A stretch of 64,000 bases of DNA, from positions 909,206 through 973,205 of the forward strand of contig NZ_JACHDZ010000001.1 in the NCBI RefSeq assembly GCF_014201375.1. The letters are read 5' to 3'. The DNA is from Tunturiibacter empetritectus. Its GTDB lineage: Bacteria; Acidobacteriota; Terriglobia; Terriglobales; Acidobacteriaceae. Of the stretch, positions 1-9,171 are shown piece after piece; the stretch's first letter is position 1, and every line of letters starts with the position of its first letter. The notes beneath the pieces were generated by a model that ran no database searches, was not told the origin of the DNA, and worked only from the letters and a program-made list of their open reading frames with translations. Position numbers and translations under genes: made by a program.

Positions 1-99
1 ATTTTTTGAATCAGGACCATTGGTTGATTTGTAGGAGTGAGGATTGATGATGAATTATCGGTTGTGCTTCTGCGTGAATGACGAAGAACGAACAGTCAA

Positions 100-180
100 C
101 GGCAAGAGCAAATACGGGGATCCTTCACTGCGTTCAGGATGACGATAGTTGGGGTGGCGACTTCGTTCAGGGTAACTAGC
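100..180 (+). repeat. Dispersed repeat, family E, copy 1
   Basis: A short intergenic repeat whose core reads AAATACGGGGATCCTTC, then ACTGCGTT, CAGGATGACG and, further on, AACTAGC. The same blocks in the same order and orientation recur near 7069-7196, including the preceding AACGGCAAGA stretch. The first 190 bases of the window carry no gene that I can support. Confidence 0.7.
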
Positions 181-190
181 TCTGTATTTG

Positions 191-1777
191 CTAGGTTTGC
201 ATCTGTTTTGCGATGCGTTCGATGGCGTGGTGGGCGGAGAGGACTGCGCCCTCCTGCCAGGCGACGAGGTGAGAGAGGTAGTCTCCGGCGAAGTAGGTCT
301 TGCCCTCCGGTTTTTCAAGCTGTGCGTAGGCCGGGGCGCTGCCGGAGACGAAGTTGTTCGCAAGGCAGCCGAGTGAATATGGGATCCTGGACCATGCAAC
401 GTAGATCGGTTTGGTGAGCAGGTGGGAGCGGCCTGGGTGAAGGATCTCTACGGCCTGACGGGAGGCTTCGAACTTTGCTTCGATGGTGGGGAGTGCGCCG
501 AAGGGTGAGAGCTTGCCTGTGGTAGTGCCGCCTAAGCCGCCTATGATCTCCTGCTCGGAGTTGAAGCCCGCGACGAGGACGCCGGTGGGGGAGAAGAGCT
601 TGTCGGTGGGGTACCAGACAAGATCGACCTTGTCTTTGAGGAAGGAGATGCCGCCGTAGATGTTGTTCTCTTTCTCCCAGAAGCGCGGAGACTGCCAGGC
701 GATTTTATAGAGCGGGACCATGGACATGCCGGCGAATGCCTGTTGGGTTTCGGGAGAGAAGTTGTTTTTAGTTTTGGCGAGGATTGGAAGCGGCAGGGTG
801 CAGATGCAGAAGTCGGCGGTGATGGTTTGGGGTGTGCCGGATCTGGTGTAGGCGACGGTGACGCTTTGGCCGGAGGTGGTGATCTCTGTGACAGGACACT
901 CGTAGAGGATTATGTTGCCGAGAGATTTTGCGAAGCCGTAGGCGATGCGATCCATGCCGCCGATGGGTTGGAACATGGTGGCCTGCCAGTCGATCTGCTC
1001 TTCGTAGAACTCGCCGGTGGACATGTCGGCGGCGAGGAGTTCGGAGAAGTTGAGCGGTTTGTGTAGAACGGAGTTGACGGGGCCTGCACCCGGGCCAGTG
1101 ATGAAACCTGCGCGAGGGGTGCCGGTGTAATGTCCATCTTTGTTTAGGTCGCCGAAGTTCTGAAGGAATTCGAGGAGACGGGCAGTTTCTTCTTTGGAGA
1201 GTTCGTCGTCGAGGGTGTGCTTGTTGATCGCTTTCGAGAGGAGTTCAGCGAGATAGCCGCGCGTGTCATGAACGACCTGGCGCTGCTGGACGGGGTCGCC
1301 GTGGTTGAGTTTGGGAGACTGCATGAGGGCGGAGCGGGAGGTGTTGACTTCAACTTCGAGGCGAACGCCGAGCTCCTGACAGTAGCCGAGGATGTGGGTG
1401 TGGATGGAGGGGATGCGCGCGGGGCCAGCGTTGAGATAGCCGCCGTCTTGCCACTCGCAGTTTTGGGTGGTGCCGTCGGTGAACTCGACTTTGGTGCCGT
1501 CGCGGACGGTCCAGTTGCGTCCGCCGGGGCGGTTGCGGGCTTCGAGGATGGTGCAGTCGAAGCCGGCTTTGCGGAGCTCGTAGGCGGCGGTCATGCCGGC
1601 GATGCCTGCTCCGAGGATGATGACTTTTTTGCCTTTGCCGAAGTCGGCGGGGAGTTGCGGAAGAGGAGACTGGCCAACGGCGGGCATGAGGCCGAGCGCC
1701 TGCATGGTGGCGAATGCGGCGGAGTAGCCGCCGATCTGGGCGATGCGCTGGATGAAGACACGGCGTGTCAGGCTCAT
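191..1777 (-). CDS. Flavin monoamine oxidase family protein, Tat-type leader
   Basis: Predicted FAD-dependent amine oxidase of 528 residues, exported or tethered to the cytoplasmic membrane. The N-terminus carries a twin-arginine-like leader (TRRVFIQ, residues 4-10) and a hydrophobic stretch to about residue 35. The dinucleotide-binding motif VIILGAGIAG is at 52-61, followed by the EAR turn (79-81) and RPGGR (83-87), the usual start of the flavin-containing amine oxidase fold. The C-terminus keeps the FAD contact region (YFAGDYLSH). I chose the ATG at 1777 because GGAG lies about nine bases upstream and the leader begins there; the frame stays open further upstream but that part looks non-coding. 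It is divergent from ftsZ. The amine substrate cannot be read from the sequence. Confidence 0.9.
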   Translation of the reverse strand: MSLTRRVFIQRIAQIGGYSAAFATMQALGLMPAVGQSPLPQLPADFGKGKKVIILGAGIAGMTAAYELRKAGFDCTILEARNRPGGRNWTVRDGTKVEFTDGTTQNCEWQDGGYLNAGPARIPSIHTHILGYCQELGVRLEVEVNTSRSALMQSPKLNHGDPVQQRQVVHDTRGYLAELLSKAINKHTLDDELSKEETARLLEFLQNFGDLNKDGHYTGTPRAGFITGPGAGPVNSVLHKPLNFSELLAADMSTGEFYEEQIDWQATMFQPIGGMDRIAYGFAKSLGNIILYECPVTEITTSGQSVTVAYTRSGTPQTITADFCICTLPLPILAKTKNNFSPETQQAFAGMSMVPLYKIAWQSPRFWEKENNIYGGISFLKDKVDLVWYPTDKLFSPTGVLVAGFNSEQEIIGGLGGTTTGKLSPFGALPTIEAKFEASRQAVEILHPGRSHLLTKPIYVAWSRIPYSLGCLANNFVSGSAPAYAQLEKPEGKTYFAGDYLSHLVAWQEGAVLSAHHAIERIAKQMQT

Positions 1778-2105
1778 TGCGATAGCTCCGAGGGGCTCTC
1801 TGAGTTTGGGAGGGACTCTTTCAGTTTGAGGCGTGGAAGTGATCTTTGCAAGGGGGAAAGAGGAGTGATCGTGAGATTGAATGATGGCGGTGAGACTGTT
1901 TCTTGCTGGGGTCTTGCTCCAGTCGAGACGACAGAGGCTGACGCGCGATGGATGATGGCACACTCTCCCGAGTGCCGCACGCTATCAAAAGGGGTGCAAG
2001 TTTGCAGGGTTTGGAACCATGCGTGGTACGGGCGGTGGAAAACGGGGGTCGTGCGTTGGGCAAGGAGATGGGAGAATTAAACAACTTTCAAGGAGTTCTG
2101 CTGCC
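1778..2105. other. Divergent intergenic region, amine oxidase / ftsZ
   Basis: A 328-base region between two divergent genes that must hold both promoters. I see the ftsZ ribosome binding site (AAGGAG at 2090-2095) but no clear -35/-10 pair, hairpin or repeat. Frames open through it on both strands have poor composition and appear non-coding. Confidence 0.6.
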
Positions 2106-3617
2106 ATGTCGAATCTGCCCAATGAATCTAACGATCTCCGCATTCACTATCACGATGAGATACCGCATGGGGCGAGGATCAAGGTGATCGGCGTGGGCGG
2201 GGGCGGGAACAACGCTGTTAATCGGATGATCGCGGCGAATGTGGTGGGTGTGGAGTTTATTGCGGCGAATACGGATGTGCAGGCGCTGCAGGTTTCGAAC
2301 GCTCCGGTGAAGCTGCAGCTTGGAGTGAAGCTGACGAGCGGGCTGGGCGCGGGTGCGAATCCTGATGTGGGACGGCGCGCCGCGCTTGAGGATTCGGACA
2401 AGATCATTGAGGCGCTCGAGGGCGCGGACATGGTGTTCGTGACGGCGGGGCTGGGTGGTGGTACGGGGACTGGGGCTGCTCCGGTGATTGCGAGCCTGGC
2501 GAGTGAGATGGGCGCGCTGACGGTGGCGGTGGTAACAAGGCCGTTTGCGTTTGAAGGCAAGCGGCGGATGCAGCAGGCTGAGCGGGGGATGCAGGAGCTG
2601 CTGGAGTCGGTCGATACCGTGATTGTGATTCCGAATGAGAAGCTGCTGGCGGTGGCGAAGGATGCTGGATTCTTTGAGAGCTTCCGGATTGCGGATGATG
2701 TGCTGCGGCAGGGCGTGCAGGGAATCTCGGACATCATCACGATTCCCGGCGTGATCAATCGCGACTTCGCCGATGTGAAGACGACGATGGCGGGGATGGG
2801 CTATGCGGTGATGGGGACAGGCGTGCGGACAGGTGCGAATCGCGCGGTGGAGGCTGCGATGGCAGCGATGGCTTCGCCGCTGCTGGAGGCGGGAGCGATC
2901 GATGGAGCACGCGGGATTCTGATCAACATTACGGGGTCGAGTAGCCTGAAGCTGAGTGAGGTGAATGAGGCTTCGAGCATTATTCAGAATGCGGCGCATG
3001 AGGATGCCAACATCATCTTTGGTGCAGTGCAGGATGAGTCGATGGGTGATGAGGTGAAGATCACCGTGATTGCGACGGGCTTCAAGCAGCAGGAGATGCC
3101 GCAGCGGCGGGAGCGCATGCTGGCCGAGGCGACGCTGCCGACGATGCGGTATGACGTGCCGATACAGCCTCGTGTGGTGTCTGCTCGACCTGGGGGTACG
3201 AGATTTGCCAGTGAGATGGAGACGGCAAAGGAAGCGGCCCGGCCGATGCATGAGCACGAGGTGAAGGAGCCGGTTGTGAAGGTGGAGGCGGGTACTTCGG
3301 CGGAGTTGGTTCCGGTGCCGGCGTCGGTGTTTGATGACGACTTTTTTCGGGCTCCTGCGGTTCCTGTTGCGCGCGGGGAGAGAGCCGCTGAGGGGAATCG
3401 GGTGGAGGCTGGGCATATTGAGCGGGCGAGGGATACTCACTTTTCTGCGCCAGTGAGAGTCCAACAGGAGGACCTGCGCAGTATGACGGGCGAGGCGGGG
3501 GAGTCCTCGGTTCGGGTTCCGGCGTTTGGGAGCGCGGCTGTGGCGGCTGCGGAGCCTTTGAATCCTTCGGAGTCGGATGAGCTTGATATTCCTGCGTTTC
3601 TGCGGCGCGGGAACTAA
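2106..3617 (+). CDS. ftsZ: Cell division protein FtsZ
   Basis: Tubulin-like GTPase that polymerises into the division ring on the inner face of the membrane. The 503-residue product has the glycine-rich start [14 protein letters not shown] (27-40), the tubulin signature GGGTGTG (117-123) and the NTDVQAL loop. A long variable linker runs from about 335 to 490, and the conserved C-terminal tail DIPAFLRR, which binds FtsA/ZipA-type partners, ends the protein. The linker is long compared with the E. coli protein (383 residues in total), which is common outside the Proteobacteria. The ATG at 2106 has AAGGAG ten bases upstream; in-frame codons before it are not supported. No ftsA or ftsQ lies upstream, so ftsZ is detached from the rest of a dcw cluster here. 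Confidence 0.98.
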   Translation: MSNLPNESNDLRIHYHDEIPHGARIKVIGVGGGGNNAVNRMIAANVVGVEFIAANTDVQALQVSNAPVKLQLGVKLTSGLGAGANPDVGRRAALEDSDKIIEALEGADMVFVTAGLGGGTGTGAAPVIASLASEMGALTVAVVTRPFAFEGKRRMQQAERGMQELLESVDTVIVIPNEKLLAVAKDAGFFESFRIADDVLRQGVQGISDIITIPGVINRDFADVKTTMAGMGYAVMGTGVRTGANRAVEAAMAAMASPLLEAGAIDGARGILINITGSSSLKLSEVNEASSIIQNAAHEDANIIFGAVQDESMGDEVKITVIATGFKQQEMPQRRERMLAEATLPTMRYDVPIQPRVVSARPGGTRFASEMETAKEAARPMHEHEVKEPVVKVEAGTSAELVPVPASVFDDDFFRAPAVPVARGERAAEGNRVEAGHIERARDTHFSAPVRVQQEDLRSMTGEAGESSVRVPAFGSAAVAAAEPLNPSESDELDIPAFLRRGN

Positions 3618-3757
3618 AGTACCACTGATTTCGTGGGGAGTAGCACGAATGGGGAACGGCGCTACTTTAGGAATTAGTGTTGAATTAGTGTTTTATTAGA
3701 TGAATTGTGGATCGATGGCAGTTCGATTGCAGTCAAATCAATAAGAGGGATCCGCCT

Positions 3758-5026
3758 GTGTCGAGATCATTGAAGATTTTTGGCGCACTCCTCTTCGGCC
3801 TGGTTCTTGGTGCTGGAGTGGGTGCTAACGCTGCGACGAGTACAACTGGGAAGGCCAGGCGCCACTCGGCTGGTACGGCGCGAGTTGCTACGGCAGTAAA
3901 AGGTCGTTCGGGGGCTTCGCACGCGGGGTCGGCTCACTCGGGTTCTACTTCCAGGGGTACGGCGCACGTCGTTGCAACGCATGGGGTTGTGAGGCATCAT
4001 CGAGGAGCCCGGCCGACTCTGGCTGTGCGGCGGACGCGGTATCAGGAACACTTTTCGGCGAGTTCGTACGCCGACAATCTGACGCTTGGCGATGTGGTGG
4101 ACGGCGAGGACCCTCTGGTTCGCGCGGCGGCGATTGAAGCGTTGGGCAATATGAACGGCACTGCGATCGCGATCGACCCCTCTACGGGGCGGATTCTGGC
4201 GATGGTCAACCAGAAGCTGGCACTGTCGAGGGGGGCCGAACCCTGCTCGACGATCAAGCTGACGGTTGCTCTGGCGGCGCTCGAGGAGGGGATCGTTCGC
4301 AACGACACTCCGGTGAATCTGGGCGGACACTATCACATGACTATGACGGAGGCTCTGGCGCACTCGAATAATCTTTATTTTGAGACGCTTGGGCGACAGC
4401 TTGGGTTTGAGCGGGTGAAGCACTATGCCAATGAGTTTGGGCTTGGCGAGCTGGCTGGATATCACATTCAGGGCGAGCAGCTGGGGACTTATCCGGATGA
4501 GGTACTGCCGGCGTCTCTGGGCGGGGTGGGGAGGATGTGTTCGTTTGGTGAGAGCGTTTCGATGACTCCGCTGCAGCTGGGGGCTCTGGTTTCGGCGATC
4601 GCGAATGGTGGAACGCTTTATTATCTGCAACATCCTGAAACTGCGGTGGATGTGGCTACGTTTGAGCCTAAGGTGAAACGAGTTTTGGATATTGCTCCGC
4701 TGATTCCTGAGATTTCGGTGGGGATGTCGGGAGCGGTGGAGTATGGAACGGCGCGGTCTCTACGGGCTAACTTTAGCCAGTTTCCGGTGATGGGCAAGAC
4801 GGGGACCTGCTCGAATAATGGCACTCGATTCGGGTGGTTTGGGTCGTTTGCGGATACTCCGAAGGGCCGGATTGTTACGGTGTTTTTTCTCGAGGGCGGA
4901 CGTCCTACCTTTGGGCCTAAGGCGGCTGAGTTGACTGGGGAGTTTTACCGGGCGCTGTGGAATAAGGATTATTTTTTGCAGAAGCAGACGGTTGAAAACA
5001 GCGGTGTTATGGGCGGTTCTGAGTAG
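3758..5026 (+). CDS. Penicillin-binding transpeptidase domain protein
   Basis: A 422-residue exported protein with a penicillin-binding transpeptidase fold. A signal peptide covers residues 1-25 (VSRSLKIFGALLFG...ANA). Residues 26-100 form a basic, Ser/His/Arg-rich low-complexity linker. The catalytic motifs follow: SxxK as STIK at 164-167, SNN at 203-205 and KTGT at 347-350. The N-terminal dimerisation domain of PBP2/FtsI proteins is absent, so this is a compact, divergent transpeptidase. The GTG start at 3758 is preferred because AAGAGGGA lies seven bases upstream and the signal peptide then begins the protein; an upstream in-frame ATG at 3707 would bury it. It follows ftsZ on the same strand by 140 bases. 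A cell-wall or division role is inferred. Confidence 0.88.
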   Translation: MSRSLKIFGALLFGLVLGAGVGANAATSTTGKARRHSAGTARVATAVKGRSGASHAGSAHSGSTSRGTAHVVATHGVVRHHRGARPTLAVRRTRYQEHFSASSYADNLTLGDVVDGEDPLVRAAAIEALGNMNGTAIAIDPSTGRILAMVNQKLALSRGAEPCSTIKLTVALAALEEGIVRNDTPVNLGGHYHMTMTEALAHSNNLYFETLGRQLGFERVKHYANEFGLGELAGYHIQGEQLGTYPDEVLPASLGGVGRMCSFGESVSMTPLQLGALVSAIANGGTLYYLQHPETAVDVATFEPKVKRVLDIAPLIPEISVGMSGAVEYGTARSLRANFSQFPVMGKTGTCSNNGTRFGWFGSFADTPKGRIVTVFFLEGGRPTFGPKAAELTGEFYRALWNKDYFLQKQTVENSGVMGGSE

Positions 5027-5424
5027 GGGTTGTGGCAAAACGTGGTGAAAAGCGCTGGTAAGAACGTGGTGGCATCGTGGTGTTTTGGTGGTGAAAGCGT
5101 GGTGTTTGGCAGCGTCTTTTTGCGTTGCTAAAAAAGTGCCACTTTTTTGGATTTATTTTCGTTTTCACTCCCTTTTGGGAGAGAGGATCTTTCTTTCAGT
5201 TTTGCGAGCTGAATCTTTCCTTCTTTTTTGGAGTTGAATCCTGGGTGGCCCGGCTTCGCTTTAGGTCGGGCTTTGCTGTTTGTGCCCGCTTTTTCGCGGG
5301 GTGTGCCTATGTCGCTGTGAGGGGCCTGGATCTCTGTACGGGTGGACTCGCTGTTTTGGATGGGGTGAAGCGTCGGGGGCGGGGGCGTCTTGGCTTCGGT
5401 GGGGGAATCGCGTAGAAGGGAAAG
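5027..5424. other. Intergenic region holding a GTGGTG element
   Basis: A 398-base gap. The first part (about 5033-5165) is a GTGGTG-rich repeat, listed separately. The rest is T- and G-rich with no credible protein; one frame open at 5125-5415 has an unnatural composition. The nnr ribosome binding site (AAGGG) closes the region. Confidence 0.6.
5033..5165 (+). repeat. GTGGTG-rich dispersed element (family H), copy 1
   Basis: Directly after the PBP stop there are closely spaced GTGGTG blocks, including CGTGGTGAAAA, GTGGTGTTTTGGTGGTGAA and CGTGGTGTTTGGC, then a T-rich end TTTTTTGGATTTATTTT. The same series of blocks, in the same order and orientation, occurs at 61563-61720 after another stop codon. 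Both copies therefore lie at the 3' end of a + strand gene. Confidence 0.75.
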
Positions 5425-7041
5425 ATGAAGATTCTTACAGCGACGGAGATGCAGGCGGTGGATCGGTGGACTGCAGAAGAGTTTGGGGTTTCGCTGGAGA
5501 GGTTGATGGAGGCGGCCGGGGGTGCGGTGGGGCAGTTCTGTCTGCGGCAGCATCCGGCGGCGATGAGGGTGGTGGCGTTGTGTGGGAAAGGGAACAACGG
5601 CGGGGATGGTTTTGTTGCGGCGCGTGTGCTGGCGCAGGCGGGATGTCTGGTTCGTGTGGTGCTGCTGGGGCTGGCGGATGAGGTGAAGGGAGAGGCAGCT
5701 ACGGCGCTTAGGAGGCTTCGGGAGGAGTACTCGTCTGTTGTGGTGGAGGAGGTGGTGGATGAGGCTGGGCTGGCGGCTTGCGCGGGTGCGGTGAACGAGG
5801 CGGAGTTGCTGCTGGACGCTGTGGTGGGGACGGGATTCAAGCCGCCGCTGCGTGGGCTTGCGGTTTTGTTGCGGGAGATGGTGGAGAAGTTGGCGACGCC
5901 GGTGGTGGCGGTGGATCTGCCTTCGGGGTGGGATGCGAATTCGATGGAGCAGACGGCGGAGGGGTCGTTTCGGGCGGATGCTGTGGTGACGTTTACGGCG
6001 CCGAAGATCGCGCATGTGTTTGGGCATCTGACGCGCAATGAGAGGACCGGCGGAGTGTTTGGGCCGGTGGTGGTTGCGGGGATCGGATCGCCGGAGGATG
6101 CCGTGGTTTCGGCGAGTGGGTTTACGTGGGCGGGTTCGTCGAAGACGGTGGCGGAGAGGCCGCGGGATGTGAACTCGAATAAGGGCAGGTTCGGGCATGT
6201 GCTGGTGGTGGGGGGGAGCTACGGGAAGGCTGGGGCTCCGGCGATGGCGTCGCTGGCGTGTCTGCGAAGTGGGGCTGGGCTGGTGACGGCTGCGGTGCCG
6301 AAGAGCATTCTGGATACGGTGACTCGGATTGCGCCGGAGTTGATGATGGTGCCGCTGGCGGAGGGGACCAAGGGTGCGGTTTCGTTCAAGAATCTGGATG
6401 GGGCGAAGCTGGATGCGCTGGTGACGAAGATCTCGGTGGTGGCCGTTGGGCCGGGGCTGTCGACCGAAGGGGATGCTCCGGCGTTTGCGCGGCAGATCGT
6501 GGAGAAGACGATGGTGCCGGTGGTGATCGACGCGGATGCGTTGAATGCTTTCGAGGGAAAGACGGATCTGCTGAATGGTGAGGGGCGGGTGATGGTGCTG
6601 ACGCCGCATCCGGGGGAGATGGCGCGGCTGGCGGGGATGACGGTGAAAGAGGTGGAGGCGGATCGGGTTGGGCTGGCGCGGAGGTTTGCGACGCAGCATA
6701 AGCTGACGCTGGTGCTGAAGGGGTGGCGAACGCTGATTGCGCATCCGGATGGCTCGATTGCGGTGAATACGAGTGGGAATCCGGCGATGGCGAAGGGTGG
6801 GAGCGGGGATATTCTGACGGGGATTGTGGCGGCGATGCTGGCGCAGTTTCCCGGCGATGTGGCTCGTGCGGTGGAGGCGGCGGTTTATCTGCATGGGCTG
6901 GCGGCGGACTTTGCGGCGCATGCGATGGACGAGCATACGGTACTTGCAACCGATACGGTTACACACCTTTCGGATGCGTTTCGCTATCGGGTGACGGATG
7001 CGGATGGGCTGGTGTGGATCTGTGGGTTGCGGTGGCGTTGA
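5425..7041 (+). CDS. nnr: Bifunctional NAD(P)H-hydrate epimerase / ADP-dependent dehydratase
   Basis: Metabolite-repair enzyme that epimerises and dehydrates the damaged hydrates NADHX and NADPHX back to NAD(P)H. The 538-residue protein has the fused layout. An N-terminal YjeF-type epimerase domain (about 1-215) carries GKGNNGGDGF at 54-63. A C-terminal ribokinase-like dehydratase domain (about 235-525) shows GHVLVVGGSYGKAGAP and the nucleotide-binding signature AKGGSGDILTGIVAA. AAGGG lies just before the ATG. In many bacteria nnr is followed directly by tsaE; here tsaE lies about 3 kb downstream, beyond two unrelated genes. Confidence 0.95.
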   Translation: MKILTATEMQAVDRWTAEEFGVSLERLMEAAGGAVGQFCLRQHPAAMRVVALCGKGNNGGDGFVAARVLAQAGCLVRVVLLGLADEVKGEAATALRRLREEYSSVVVEEVVDEAGLAACAGAVNEAELLLDAVVGTGFKPPLRGLAVLLREMVEKLATPVVAVDLPSGWDANSMEQTAEGSFRADAVVTFTAPKIAHVFGHLTRNERTGGVFGPVVVAGIGSPEDAVVSASGFTWAGSSKTVAERPRDVNSNKGRFGHVLVVGGSYGKAGAPAMASLACLRSGAGLVTAAVPKSILDTVTRIAPELMMVPLAEGTKGAVSFKNLDGAKLDALVTKISVVAVGPGLSTEGDAPAFARQIVEKTMVPVVIDADALNAFEGKTDLLNGEGRVMVLTPHPGEMARLAGMTVKEVEADRVGLARRFATQHKLTLVLKGWRTLIAHPDGSIAVNTSGNPAMAKGGSGDILTGIVAAMLAQFPGDVARAVEAAVYLHGLAADFAAHAMDEHTVLATDTVTHLSDAFRYRVTDADGLVWICGLRWR

Positions 7042-7068
7042 TTTTTGAGATGAGATGAGAAGAAACAG

Positions 7069-7215
7069 GCAACGGCAAGAACAACGGCAAAGGCAAATAC
7101 GGGGATCCTTCGACTGCGTTGCTCACGAAGGCCGTGAGCAAGTTCGCTCAGGATGACGCTATTTTGGGTTTGGGTTGGGGTTGGGAAGAACTAGCAACCG
7201 CAATTGCAAAAGCAA
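7069..7215 (+). repeat. Dispersed repeat, family E, copy 2
   Basis: Contains the family E core (AAATACGGGGATCCTTC, then ACTGCGTT, CAGGATGACG and AACTAGC) found at 100-180. This copy has an extra perfect hairpin between the two halves, TTGCTCACG at 7120-7128 pairing with CGTGAGCAA at 7134-7142. The flanks hold several AACGGCAA units. It fills most of the 271-base gap between nnr and the next gene. Confidence 0.7.
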
Positions 7216-7312
7216 CGGCAAAAATTGGGAGTCAGTTTCGGTGTACATTTTCGCGGATCTTCGGGGAACTTATGCAGCTTGAGGTGCGTTAGATCACAGA
7301 GTTGGACCTTGT

Positions 7313-9106
7313 TTGGGGGAGCGTGTGGTTAACACTCGTCGGAACGTTGTTCTACGTGGGTTGGCGGTCGCTGGTCTGTTGACCGTGCTTTTTCTGCAGC
7401 TGCTGGCTGTCAATGTCAGAACCTCGATGAGCTGGGATGAGGGTCATCATCTCTTCGATGGATATACGATCCTGAAGCATCACGACTTCGGGTTGAATCC
7501 AGAGGTTCCTCCGCTGGCCAAGACGGTCGCGGCCGTTCCTTTATTGCCTTTGCGGCTCTATGAGCCGGTTCAGCAGGGGAGGAGTTCCCAGCTGGAGGCT
7601 TTCATTGATGGTCGAGAGTTTTTGTTCAAGAACGATGCGAACCAGCTTCTGATTCGTGGGCGGGTTGCCATCTCACTATTCACGATTGGTCTTGCTCTGC
7701 TGGTGTTTCTAGCGGGTCAGGAGATCTTCGGTAGCGTTGCCGGGTTGCTGGCGCTGGCGTTTCTTGTGTTCGATCCAACGCTTCTTGCTCACGGAGCGTT
7801 GGTGACGACGGATGCGGCGATTACGTTCTTTGTCTTTACGGCGGTGTACTCGTGGTATCGATACATGCTGCGTCCGACAGTATGGAGGATGCTTCTGGTC
7901 GGCGTGGTCGTGGGCCTTGCCTGGGCGGTGAAGTTCACTGGTTTATTCCTTGCGCCCACGCTGGCGCTGATGATCGTGGTTGGGTGGCTTGGTGGACGGG
8001 ATCTGCGTTTGGCGTGGCGGAGAGTTGCGGCGCTGGCCGGTGTGTTGTGTGTTGCGTACGTTGTGCTTTGGAGCTGCTATGGCTTCCGCTATGCGGCGCG
8101 GCCTGTTGGGATGGTTCAGAATCCGAATCTTGAAAGTTATCTGCGGGAGTATGCGCATGTCGCCAACCCGCGACCTTTGCAGATGCTGGCCCGAACGCAT
8201 GTTCTTCCTGAGGCGTATGTCTGGGGACTTGTGAATACGAAGCTTACCGAGGAGCGGGACATCAGCTATTTGTTTGGAAGGTTGCGACGGCATGGAACGT
8301 GGTTGTACTTTCCGGCTGCGATTGCGATCAAGTCGACTCTGCCGTTTCTTGCGATGTTGGGGATCGCTCTCTTTCTGTGTTGGAGTGAGCGGGCAGTATG
8401 TTGGCGTTGGCTGCTGTTGATGGTTCCTGTTGTCGTCTTTCTGAGTCTGGCGATGCACTCGGATATGAACATCGGAGTTCGGCACATTCTTCCGATCTAT
8501 CCCTTTCTGTACCTTGTTGGAGCTTCGGCTTTGAGTGTTTTGATCAGTCGGGATCGCCGGTGGATGGTTGTAGCGGGCGGGCTGCTTGTGTTTCAGGCGA
8601 TTACTTCGTTGAGATCGTTTCCTGGATATGTTGCGTATGCGAATGAGGCCTGGGGTGGCCAGAAGAATGTACATCGGCTGCTTAGCGACTCGAACTCGGA
8701 TTGGGGACAGCAGTTGAAGACGGCTGCGAAGTATCTTCGGGAGCGCCATGTGACGGAGTGCTGGATGGCGTATACGGCGAGTGGTGTTGCAGAGGAGCGC
8801 TACTATGGTGTGCCTTGCCGGCCGCTTCCGACCATGGTCAATCTTTGGTGGATTCCGGTTTCGATGAATGTTCCGGATCAGATTGAAGGTCCGGTTTTGA
8901 TCAGTGATGACGAGCTTGAAGGAGTCGATCTGCCGATTGGGCAGGCAAATCCTTATGCACAGTTCAAAGAGCTGAAGCCGTCGGCGATTTTGGATGGTGG
9001 GATTCTGGTGTATGACGGACACTATGATGTTCCTCTTGCTGCGAGTCTGGTGGAGATGGCGAGGCCAAAACCAACAGAGGGAAAGAAGCCAAATTCAGCG
9101 CAATGA
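7313..9106 (+). CDS. GT39/ArnT-type membrane glycosyltransferase
   Basis: A polytopic membrane protein of 597 residues of the phospholipid-carrier-dependent glycosyltransferase type (PMT/ArnT superfamily, GT-C fold), expected to move a sugar from a polyprenyl-phosphate donor on the outer face of the membrane. After a first hydrophobic helix comes the family's acidic motif in the first periplasmic loop (MSWDEGHHLFDGY), then about ten hydrophobic segments. The soluble C-terminal part contains SDSNSDWGQQL, a block typical of this subgroup. The start is uncertain: TTG at 7313 or GTG at 7325, with GGGGGAG between them. The acceptor is unknown. Confidence 0.82.
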   Translation: MGERVVNTRRNVVLRGLAVAGLLTVLFLQLLAVNVRTSMSWDEGHHLFDGYTILKHHDFGLNPEVPPLAKTVAAVPLLPLRLYEPVQQGRSSQLEAFIDGREFLFKNDANQLLIRGRVAISLFTIGLALLVFLAGQEIFGSVAGLLALAFLVFDPTLLAHGALVTTDAAITFFVFTAVYSWYRYMLRPTVWRMLLVGVVVGLAWAVKFTGLFLAPTLALMIVVGWLGGRDLRLAWRRVAALAGVLCVAYVVLWSCYGFRYAARPVGMVQNPNLESYLREYAHVANPRPLQMLARTHVLPEAYVWGLVNTKLTEERDISYLFGRLRRHGTWLYFPAAIAIKSTLPFLAMLGIALFLCWSERAVCWRWLLLMVPVVVFLSLAMHSDMNIGVRHILPIYPFLYLVGASALSVLISRDRRWMVVAGGLLVFQAITSLRSFPGYVAYANEAWGGQKNVHRLLSDSNSDWGQQLKTAAKYLRERHVTECWMAYTASGVAEERYYGVPCRPLPTMVNLWWIPVSMNVPDQIEGPVLISDDELEGVDLPIGQANPYAQFKELKPSAILDGGILVYDGHYDVPLAASLVEMARPKPTEGKKPNSAQ

Positions 9107-9171
9107 GAAGACTTTCACGTTGCTTTGAGCGACTTGAGGTCTATACTTTCGCCGTGGTGCGGAGGGTTCGG

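Noticed and set aside
5125-5415. Plus-strand 96-residue frame before nnr
   Set aside because: Phe-rich start arises from the T-rich end of the GTGGTG element, and no ribosome binding site or family resemblance is seen.
5128-6966. A 612-codon open frame on the minus strand
   Set aside because: It is the reverse side of nnr. The product is almost only Arg, His and Pro, which is a by-product of G-rich coding sequence, and no domain is visible.
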